DNA of 5,168 bases from contig JAFXWT010000369.1 in NCBI GenBank assembly GCA_017542695.1, forward strand, positions 1 through 5,168. The letters run 5' to 3'. The stretch is from Clostridia bacterium. GTDB taxonomy: Bacteria > Bacillota_A > Clostridia > Oscillospirales > CAG-272. The translations under genes were made by a program, and so were the position numbers. Positions within the stretch are counted from its first letter, which is position 1, and the number at the start of each line of letters is the position of its first letter. This document shows, piece by piece, positions 1 to 5,168 of this stretch. The notes under the pieces are model-generated. The model did not search any database. It was not told the origin of the DNA and saw only the letters and a list, made by a program, of their open reading frames with translations.

Positions 1-75
1 CCCGTTGCCGAGTGCGGAGAAACAAAGTTTTTTATTGAACAGTCAGTGATTGATAAAGAACAAAAAACTAAGTAA
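1..75 (+). CDS. Possible C-terminal end of a plus-strand gene, partial
   Basis: The first frame of the plus strand is open from the window edge and ends with tandem stops TAA TGA (73-78). It encodes 24 residues, PVAECGETKFFIEQSV, then a charged Lys-rich tail IDKEQKTK. The mixed hydrophobic and charged composition, the Lys-rich end and the double stop are all typical of a true C-terminus. Convergence with the toxin operon would also make sense. The stretch is too short to identify a family, and an open frame of this length can occur by chance. Confidence 0.35.
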   Translation, partial: PVAECGETKFFIEQSVIDKEQKTK

Positions 76-205
76 TGAGTGCAGAAAGCGCAAACAACTT
101 GTCAAATGAATTTGCCGCTACCTATAATCGTGTTAATCTGTTCCAAATTGAATAATGTGCTGTTAGATATCGGTGGAATCCATATTCATCTAATTCTTTA
201 CTTTT

Positions 206-229
206 CGCCTGTCTACTTGACAGATGGCG
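206..229. other. Imperfect stem-loop between convergent gene ends
   Basis: CGCC-TGTC (206-213) pairs with GACA (219-222) and, after a GAT bulge, GGCG (226-229), leaving a TACTT loop. It lies 30 bases past the stop of the putative immunity gene and about 130 bases past the plus-strand stop at 73-78. On the plus strand it is followed by only four Ts (CATCATTTTGG), and on the minus strand by GAAAAG, so it is a poor intrinsic terminator in either direction. It could be a weak terminator, a 3'-end stabilising hairpin or an element-end remnant. Confidence 0.3.
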
Positions 230-258
230 CATCATTTTGGGTGCGCAGCAAAAACAAT

Positions 259-555
259 TCAGAAGAATAGTGTAACTGCACAATCGTCAGGAACGCTATC
301 TAACTCTTGATCTACGATGTAAGCTTTTTCTTGGCTTTCCGAAAGATGATACTCGTTTATATAGCGAACGAACGCGTCGGTGTCAATGGCAACTGCTCTT
401 TTTTTTCCATCAATGATAATCCAATACCCATGGTTATTGCTTTTGTCGTGTAGCCATTTGTCAAAACGATTTTGGATTTTCTTGATGTTGTTTCCAATTA
501 AAGATGGAACATAAATGACATCTACATGATATGTGTGCTGTAATGCTATGCGCAC
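259..555 (-). CDS. Small cytosolic protein, probable immunity protein for the RHS tip
   Basis: A 98-residue protein is read from a GTG at 553-555, only 16 bases after the toxin stop. GTG is chosen because an AAAGGGGGG ribosome binding site (561-569) lies five bases before it, and the protein then opens naturally as (V/M)RIALQHTYHVDVIYVP. In-frame ATGs at 615 and 594 would overlap the toxin end. The one at 594 has a poorer AAGGAAG about ten bases upstream, and the residues they add (such as FSSCFGEERG) look like out-of-frame toxin sequence. There is no signal peptide or membrane segment. Motifs seen are FDKWLHDKSNNHGYWIIIDG (31-50), AVAIDTDAFVRYIN (54-67) and an acidic tail. It is slightly acidic, against a basic toxin tip. 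The immunity role is inferred from its place directly after an RHS tip, its size and its matching low GC; I do not recognise a named family. Neutralisation would be by binding the tip in the cytoplasm. Confidence 0.75.
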   Translation of the reverse strand: MRIALQHTYHVDVIYVPSLIGNNIKKIQNRFDKWLHDKSNNHGYWIIIDGKKRAVAIDTDAFVRYINEYHLSESQEKAYIVDQELDSVPDDCAVTLFF

Positions 556-560
556 GTTTG

Positions 561-569
561 CCCCCCTTT
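561..569 (-). promoter_or_regulatory. Strong ribosome binding site of the putative immunity gene
   Basis: On the minus strand the bases read AAAGGGGGG, then CAAAC, then the GTG start. Purine richness and five-base spacing suit a Bacillota Shine-Dalgarno site. It lies just after the toxin TGA (572-574), so both proteins probably come from one transcript, with translation of the second gene independently initiated and possibly coupled. This site decides the GTG start over the two overlapping upstream ATGs. Confidence 0.65.
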
Positions 570-571
570 CT

Positions 572-3500
572 TCACCAAAACAAGAAGAAAACATGACCCT
601 TTTTCTTCCTTCCATAAACGTGATAATGGTAGTAGTATCCTATGGTATTTTCTTTTCCTTTGTCTATTTCAGGTTCTACAGGTTTTTTGTTGCTATAGGC
701 TGCCTTAGCTACAGCTTTGGCTTCAGATCTCGTAACAGTAAAAACATCTCTTCCGCTAGATACTTCTTTGACTGCTTGAGCATAGGTTATGGGACGCCCA
801 ATATCAACATAATTCCTTCTCAATGTTGCAGTCCAATATCTATCTCTCGAGTTTCGTCTTACAAGCAGTCTGATTTTTGCATCTGCTTTGACAACAACCA
901 AGAAGGATTTAATCGCAGCTGTTGTTTTTTTAACTTTTCCCCTTGACCAATCCCATGCAGCCTGCCCACCAGCCACGATGACATCCCAAACGCTTGCCAA
1001 ATCGTTGCCAATGTCATTGCAAAAGGATGTCCAAGCTTCTTTAAACTCCGGCGTTGACATCCATGAAATAATAGTGATTAACAGAAGAGTGGTTGCAATT
1101 AGTTTTAGAACCAACAGATCATCGAGTATCGCAATATATCCCAGTGGATCTATTGCATTCACCACATTATTATTACAATATGAGAACGCGTTTTGGGGAA
1201 GACGGTTACTTGGCAACCATAACAAAGCAGCATTATCCGCACTGATAAACCGCCCAATTTCGGGATCATAATATCTGCTCTGCAGATAATACGTCCCGAT
1301 TTCGGAATCATAGTAATAACCCCGATATCGGAAAGGATTTACCGTCGCAATACCACAGTTGCTGTTATCTTCGACGATGGTGCATTTACCCCAGGCGTCA
1401 TACGAATACCTGGCAACGACCGCACCGGTTTCATCCGTGATCGCGATAACGTCGTTTTGCAGGTTCTTGCAGAAATAGTACGCAGCGTCGTTGTGCTTGA
1501 TGCCGCAGACTGTTCCGTCAATACCGTACAGATATTCGTTCGTATAGCCATTCCCGTTGCAGCAGGTATCGGCGACGATCTCTTTGAGGATCTTCTTATT
1601 TTCAAGAACGTACTGATGGATTCTGCAGTTTTCAACCTTTTCGATCCGGACGCCTTCGTTGTTGTACTTGTAGATGATACCGTCGAACTGCTTGAGCTGT
1701 CTGCCTTTCTCCCACGTCAGAGCGTGTCCAAGGTAGGAAATCGGGTTACCGTATGCGTCATAATCAATTTCACCATTGAGATTCGGATCGTTCTGTGATT
1801 CAATACGCTTCAACAGATCTTTCCATGCGCCGTTGGAATCATATGCAAAGACAGCACCGTTCTTTGTTCTCACGTTGCCATACTTATCGTAGGTCATCGT
1901 GTTGACGACGGTTTCGCCCTTCGTTTCGGTCAGGAGCTGTCCCAACGCGTCGTAGGTATAAACGATGGTTCCGTCTACGCTGTCAATGACCTTGGTGATC
2001 CGGTCTTCTTCGTCGAATTCGTACTGAATCGTTCTGCCGTTGGCAAATTTGATATCCTTGACCAGAAGCGTCGTCGGTTCGGAAACACGCTTGTTGGTCT
2101 CTTCGTGCTGCTCGGAAACAACGCCGTCGTAGTAGGTAAAGGATCGGTTCAGAAAGCCCTTGCCGAGCTGCAGTTCGTCGAACACCTTGCGCCCGAAATA
2201 GTCCGCTTTGGCGTGGCTGACCGCGCCTGTCGGAAGCTGAACGGCAACGTTCTGCTCGTCATTGAACGCAAAAACGTATTTCTGTTCCTCGCTTCCGTCC
2301 GCCGGAACGTACTTCTTGCGGAACTGCTTGCCCTTTCCGTCAAACGAATAGACCATCGTCCCGACAAGAATGGGATTGGTTGCGCCGTCAGTTTCGTCCC
2401 AAACGATATCGTATTCCTCGACAGACACGATATTGTCACCGCGCCTGATGATAGTATACATCTTACCGTTCAGAATGTCAACCGTTTTTGTCAAATTCTG
2501 GGATGCGTCGTAGAAATACCGGTACTCCGCTTCCTTGATATGTTCGTTGTTCTCGCTTCTCTCCCAGACTTCTTTAATGACGTTGCCGAATCTGTCATAG
2601 GTCAGTTTCTGCTGCGATCCGTTGGCGTAAGAGACGGTCTTCAGCCGATCGGTCCCCGCCTTATACGAGTAGGCGACAAGATTCTGATTTCCTACCTTCA
2701 CGCTCGTCAGATTGCGGAACGAATCGTAAGCCATCGCATAAGCCTGCCCGTCTCCGCGCACGATTTCGGTCACTTCGTCATAGCCGTTATAGCCATAGCC
2801 GACCGTTCCTCCGTTCGCTGCTTTAACACCCGTGGTTCTCCCGGTGTTGTCATAGGTGTATTCGGTTTTGTTGCCGCACCGATCCGTAACCTTCTTGGGT
2901 TTGGAGATGACCGGATCGTTCGTGTAACGGGTAGCGTTTCCGCGCGCGTCCGTCTCTTCGGTTTTGTTGTTGCCGTCGTCGTGATAGTAGACGGGTTCGT
3001 CCGTAGTTCCTCCTACGGTTTCTTCATATTTGCTTTCCCCGTAGATGGTTCCAAATTCTCCGTTTTGGAAGTTGGTACTCGTCAGCACGTTGCCAAACGC
3101 ATCCTTGACCTCTTCAAACACGATGCTTTCCACATCGGTGGGCGCGTCGGCTGCGCGGTCGTCGATCTCGGACTCTTCTTCGGTTTCGTCATACGTTACG
3201 CCGACGAAATCCTCTTCCGAAAGCCCGTCCTCGTAACAGTTCCGAACCAACTGCACGTCCGTAAAGTGCGCCGCGTTTTCGTTTTGATCGTTTGTCAATA
3301 CGATTTCGATCTTCTTGATTCCGCGATACTGCTTCTTGCTGAACTGCACCATAAAGAAAGTGCGTTCTGTCCGAATACCGTACAACGGCAAATAGTTTTC
3401 TTCCGGGGCTTCGTTATCTGCATAATAGATCTTTGCGTTCACTCCGGCATAATCGGTCTCGTCCATTTCGCCTGAAATGTAACCGCTCAGCGTATACGTT

Positions 3501-5168
3501 TCTTTCACGTCTTTCCCGCTCGGCACGTAAACGGTAGCAACTTTTACCGGGACGTTGTTTCCGCCGAGGATAATGTGTCTGGTCGTCATATAATTGTACG
3601 GCGAGAGATACGTCCCCTCTTCCAACTGCGGCGCGATCGCCTTGGCGTACACATTCCCCGCGATATAAATGCCCACCCGGAACGAAGAACAGCAGGCGTT
3701 GCCTACGTGGAACGGAAGCACAACCCGTTGATATTCTCCGGGCGTCGTGATTCTCTGCGAGACGAATTGGTATCCGTCGGCTTGAACCATCAGATAAATC
3801 CCGTGGTTGCTGTCAGAACCGTTGCGCGACAGTTTCAGATAACAAGAGAAAACGTAGTCTTTCCCGCATTCCAGAGTTACGTCCTGCCAGATCCCTTTGT
3901 CCACGTCGGTCGGCAACCGATTGATCAGCAACGCCGAACACTGACCGGGCATCCTTTCGGGCGGATCGTACTGTACGAAATGGTTTCCCAAGTTGGTATG
4001 CCATGCGCCGATGGGGTGAGAATCGCTCAGATTCCTGATATCGGTCGAAAAGTTGTGATCGGAAAGCAGGTTCTGACACTTCAGATTGCCGATCTCCAAT
4101 CCGGGCTCGGTATAAGGAACCACGATGCTGTTCGTTCCGGTCACTTTGATTTTACTTTCATTGTCACATTCGTAGTACGAATAATTATTGTCGCCGTACT
4201 CACGCAGAAGGACGCGATGGCGGACGATGGCAGGGCACTCGTCTCCGTCCGCTGCCTCAGTTTCGGTGACAATGGTTTGGTTTCCGTTCCGATAATCGAA
4301 TTCTACGGAACGATAGGAACCAACGGCAACAATTCTCTTGACGATTGTTCCGTCGCTTTCCAAAGTGAAATTGGTCGTAAGCGGCGCAGCGTTCTGAACA
4401 CTCGTATCGGTGACCGTCACGGATGTAGGCATACCCGTAGTTGCGTGATAGTCAATCGACAGCGTTTGCCCATTCGGGAAAGACGCGCAGCACAGCCGAT
4501 TGTTGCGGTATGCCAGCGAAACGACGGCTTCGTTCGGGGCGACGATCGAAATCAGATTGCTGTCATCATAATTGAAAATGAACGTTCTGTTCACCCCGTC
4601 CGTGACGCAACTGATTCTCCCGGACGTATCGAAAACGATCGTCATACTGTTGCCGTATTCATCCGTGATCTTCGTGAGTCTGCCGTCAGTAAACCGATAC
4701 TCTTCCGTTCCTTTATTCATAATACCGGTTGCGGCGTCGTAGACGTAACCCAACCCGTTGACGTCCTCGTACTTGGTACAGGTTCCGCTCTCACAATCGC
4801 ACTGCGTGAAAACAGTTTCGTTTTCGGATTCGTCGATATAGGTATAGGTATCCTTAGAGTTAGATCCGCTGATTATACCCGTATGAACCATACACTGCAT
4901 CAGGTTCAGCCGCCAGCCGTAGCCGATCTGCATATTCGCATATGGGTTGGTAACGCCGTCTTTCCAGAGATACGAACGGTTCGCGAACTGTCCCCGGAAT
5001 GAATGGCGGACGGAGACGGGCATACGGTTGCCTTCCCACACGAAGTCTTTCATCTCCATATTCAAAAGCCCGCTGACAACGTCCACCTGATAAGAGCCGA
5101 CGGTTCCGAGTTCCCCGGATTCTCCACCCGTGGATTCATCTTCTTCACTCGTTCCGTCGGTTTCACGC
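572..5168 (-). CDS. RHS/YD-repeat polymorphic toxin, 5' end outside window
   Basis: A single open frame runs from the right edge to a TGA at 572-574, about 1531 visible residues. A GTG at 5084-5086 is only an in-frame valine: 27 further codons upstream are open (an acidic linker, SEEDESTGGESGE), so the true start is off-window. Counting that valine as residue 1, the order is: RHS entry segment with GYGWRLN (55-61); diverged YD-like strands (about 128-330); two beta-sandwich, carbohydrate-binding-like segments (338-500, 505-617); acidic linker (631-652); main YD shell (about 655-1200) with motifs such as LTYDRFGNV, YTYDALGQL and MTYDKYGNV; RHS core with YYLQSRYYDPEIGRF, ending DPLGY (1313-1317); variable tip (1318-1504). 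In known RHS/Tc proteins the repeats form a hollow shell enclosing the C-terminal toxin, which is released by cleavage after the core. Export and killing of neighbouring cells are inferred from the family. The RHS assignment is very secure; the toxin activity is not identified. Confidence 0.95.
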   Translation of the reverse strand, partial: RETDGTSEEDESTGGESGELGTVGSYQVDVVSGLLNMEMKDFVWEGNRMPVSVRHSFRGQFANRSYLWKDGVTNPYANMQIGYGWRLNLMQCMVHTGIISGSNSKDTYTYIDESENETVFTQCDCESGTCTKYEDVNGLGYVYDAATGIMNKGTEEYRFTDGRLTKITDEYGNSMTIVFDTSGRISCVTDGVNRTFIFNYDDSNLISIVAPNEAVVSLAYRNNRLCCASFPNGQTLSIDYHATTGMPTSVTVTDTSVQNAAPLTTNFTLESDGTIVKRIVAVGSYRSVEFDYRNGNQTIVTETEAADGDECPAIVRHRVLLREYGDNNYSYYECDNESKIKVTGTNSIVVPYTEPGLEIGNLKCQNLLSDHNFSTDIRNLSDSHPIGAWHTNLGNHFVQYDPPERMPGQCSALLINRLPTDVDKGIWQDVTLECGKDYVFSCYLKLSRNGSDSNHGIYLMVQADGYQFVSQRITTPGEYQRVVLPFHVGNACCSSFRVGIYIAGNVYAKAIAPQLEEGTYLSPYNYMTTRHIILGGNNVPVKVATVYVPSGKDVKETYTLSGYISGEMDETDYAGVNAKIYYADNEAPEENYLPLYGIRTERTFFMVQFSKKQYRGIKKIEIVLTNDQNENAAHFTDVQLVRNCYEDGLSEEDFVGVTYDETEEESEIDDRAADAPTDVESIVFEEVKDAFGNVLTSTNFQNGEFGTIYGESKYEETVGGTTDEPVYYHDDGNNKTEETDARGNATRYTNDPVISKPKKVTDRCGNKTEYTYDNTGRTTGVKAANGGTVGYGYNGYDEVTEIVRGDGQAYAMAYDSFRNLTSVKVGNQNLVAYSYKAGTDRLKTVSYANGSQQKLTYDRFGNVIKEVWERSENNEHIKEAEYRYFYDASQNLTKTVDILNGKMYTIIRRGDNIVSVEEYDIVWDETDGATNPILVGTMVYSFDGKGKQFRKKYVPADGSEEQKYVFAFNDEQNVAVQLPTGAVSHAKADYFGRKVFDELQLGKGFLNRSFTYYDGVVSEQHEETNKRVSEPTTLLVKDIKFANGRTIQYEFDEEDRITKVIDSVDGTIVYTYDALGQLLTETKGETVVNTMTYDKYGNVRTKNGAVFAYDSNGAWKDLLKRIESQNDPNLNGEIDYDAYGNPISYLGHALTWEKGRQLKQFDGIIYKYNNEGVRIEKVENCRIHQYVLENKKILKEIVADTCCNGNGYTNEYLYGIDGTVCGIKHNDAAYYFCKNLQNDVIAITDETGAVVARYSYDAWGKCTIVEDNSNCGIATVNPFRYRGYYYDSEIGTYYLQSRYYDPEIGRFISADNAALLWLPSNRLPQNAFSYCNNNVVNAIDPLGYIAILDDLLVLKLIATTLLLITIISWMSTPEFKEAWTSFCNDIGNDLASVWDVIVAGGQAAWDWSRGKVKKTTAAIKSFLVVVKADAKIRLLVRRNSRDRYWTATLRRNYVDIGRPITYAQAVKEVSSGRDVFTVTRSEAKAVAKAAYSNKKPVEPEIDKGKENTIGYYYHYHVYGRKKKGHVFFLFW
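575..1135 (-). other. Variable C-terminal toxin tip of the RHS protein
   Basis: This covers the 187 residues (1318-1504) after DPLGY. They begin with a hydrophobic stretch (LLVLKLIATTLLLITIISWM, 1324-1343; bases 1058-1117) long enough to span a membrane. Next comes an amphipathic, Trp-containing and basic region (AWDWSRGKVKK, KIRLLVRRNSRDRYW). A terminal domain of about 90 residues follows (about 1412-1504, bases 575-853). It contains IGRPITYAQAVKEVSSGRDV, then PEIDKGKEN, a Tyr/His cluster YYYHYHVYGR (1484-1493) and GHVFFLFW at the very end. His1487, His1489, Arg1493 and His1498 are the obvious candidate functional residues. The terminal pattern looks like one I associate with other Bacillota RHS tips, but I cannot name the family. 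A nuclease is plausible from the basic, His-rich make-up, but that is a guess. Confidence 0.7.
1136..3124 (-). repeat. Main YD-repeat shell and RHS core (protein-level repeats)
   Basis: Residues about 655-1317 hold degenerate repeats of roughly 20 residues, of the form 'Y.YD..G.....V....G': KTEYTYDNTGRTTGV, AMAYDSFRNLTSV, LTYDRFGNVIKEV, VYTYDALGQLLTET, MTYDKYGNVRT and IDYDAYGNPISYLG. The C-terminal part, from YYFCKNLQNDVIAITDETG (about 1203) to DPLGY (1313-1317), is the RHS repeat-associated core with the conserved RYYDPEIGRFISADN motif. In studied RHS proteins this core closes the shell and cleaves off the tip. Cleavage here is inferred; the visible candidate is the D-P-L-G-Y boundary at 1136-1150. 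The repeats are diverged at DNA level and are not a recent tandem array. Confidence 0.92.
3236..3574 (-). other. Second beta-sandwich-like insert
   Basis: Residues 505-617 follow insert 1 without a long linker. They show alternating hydrophobic strands: VKVATVYVPSG, ETYTLSGYISGE, RTFFMVQFSKK, IKKIEIVLTND and HFTDVQLVRNCYED. The closing 'A.FTDVQLV' strand is typical of tandem CBM-like modules in Bacillota RHS proteins, where two sandwiches often sit in series before the YD shell resumes. No binding residues can be assigned. Confidence 0.5.
3587..4075 (-). other. Carbohydrate-binding-like beta-sandwich insert 1
   Basis: Residues 338-500 begin NLLSDHNFS, contain GIWQDVTLECGKDYVFSCYL, GIYLMVQADGY and GEYQRVVLPFHV, and end KAIAPQLEEGTYLSPYNY. 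The pattern (N-terminal 'N.L...F', a mid 'V.L..G..Y.FS.YLK' strand, a terminal 'PQLEEG....PY') is that of CBM4/9-like jelly-roll modules found inside clostridial RHS proteins. The likely role is surface or glycan contact, or simply a structural insert; the ligand cannot be told from sequence. The assignment rests on pattern recognition only. Confidence 0.6.
4904..5086 (-). other. RHS N-terminal entry segment of the toxin
   Basis: Residues 1-61 read VDVVSGLLNMEMKDFVWEG, then NRMPVSVRHSF, and finish with GYGWRLN. This matches the conserved opening of YD-repeat shells in Bacillota: a 'V.V.SG.L' strand, a 'G..MPVS..H.F' strand, then 'G.GW.LN'. It marks where the RHS structure begins, so whatever lies upstream of the acidic linker at 5087-5167 should be a separate targeting, secretion or adhesion region. 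That part is not in the window. Confidence 0.75.

Noticed and set aside
77..105. TTGACA on the minus strand (100-105) as a -35 promoter box
   Set aside because: The bases 17 downstream read GCACTC, which is not a -10 box, and no gene start follows inside the window.
75..155. A 26-codon plus-strand frame (MSAESANNLSNEF...) starting at the TAATG overlap
   Set aside because: It is very short, lacks a ribosome binding site and overlaps the minus-strand 37-codon frame. The overlap with the stop at 73-75 is suggestive only.
209..223. CTGTCTACTTGACAG palindrome as an insertion-sequence end
   Set aside because: It resembles some IS termini in style, but there is no transposase, matching second end or target duplication in the window. 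It is kept only as a stem-loop.
533..1271. Plus-strand open frames opposite the toxin tip (533-946 and 888-1271)
   Set aside because: They are antisense to the tip, which continues the RHS frame without interruption. No ribosome binding site or domain is visible.
1272..1288. Perfect 7-base inverted repeat TATCTGC-TCT-GCAGATA
   Set aside because: It lies in the RHS core and is explained by the codons for the conserved YLQSRY motif. It is not near a gene boundary and has no T tract.
1339..2439. Minus-strand open frames within the RHS gene (1339-1635 and 2149-2439)
   Set aside because: They are out-of-frame shadows, Ser/Arg/Thr-rich without motifs, lying wholly inside the YD-repeat coding region.
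2105..5002. Long plus-strand open frames (2105-3475 and 3575-5002) opposite the RHS gene
   Set aside because: They are antisense to a gene with unmistakable RHS motifs and have no recognisable domains. The stop-free reading follows from the GC-rich codons of the real gene.
5084..5086. GTG as the start of the RHS gene
   Set aside because: The frame is open for 27 more codons to the window edge, and the residues across the junction (GSYQVDVVSG) continue smoothly into the RHS entry segment.

Overview
The window is almost entirely one very large minus-strand gene, a truncated RHS/YD-repeat polymorphic toxin (572 to beyond 5168), followed directly by a small minus-strand gene (259-555) that sits where the cognate immunity gene is normally found. 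The style of the RHS core (a DPLGY-type end, LTWEKGRQLK-type YD motifs, an FGRKVFDELQLG-type segment and carbohydrate-binding-like sandwiches) resembles the large secreted RHS/WapA-like proteins of gut Clostridia (Bacillota). The strong purine-rich ribosome binding site fits this. The assignment is by style only: there is no rRNA or housekeeping gene to anchor it.

Layout, in the direction of transcription (right to left). 5168-5087 is an acidic Ser/Thr/Gly/Glu linker, open to the window edge, so the true N-terminus lies outside. 5086-4900 is the RHS N-terminal entry segment. About 4700-4100 holds diverged YD-type strands. 4075-3587 and 3574-3236 are two beta-sandwich, carbohydrate-binding-like segments. 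3200-3125 is a short acidic linker. About 3124-1136 is the main YD-repeat shell, ending in the RHS core and DPLGY. 1135-575 is the variable C-terminal tip, with a hydrophobic segment and then a roughly 90-residue terminal domain rich in Tyr and His (YYYHYH...GHVFF), which is the presumptive toxin. The next gene starts 16 bases after the toxin stop.

Base composition falls towards the 3' end of the toxin gene. Hand-counted 60-base lines give about 55-63% GC in the shell (1921-1980, 3121-3180), but about 37-42% in the tip and the small gene (421-480, 661-720, 781-840, 1021-1080). This is the usual mark of exchangeable toxin-immunity cassettes.

1-258 is lower-GC and poorly resolved. It shows a plausible plus-strand C-terminal coding remnant ending in tandem stops at 73-78, then a convergent intergenic stretch with one imperfect stem-loop (206-229). 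No tRNA, rRNA, CRISPR or intact mobile element was seen. The likely system is a contact-dependent or secreted toxin with its immunity protein. The toxin activity and immunity function are inferred from architecture and position, not from a family I can name with certainty.
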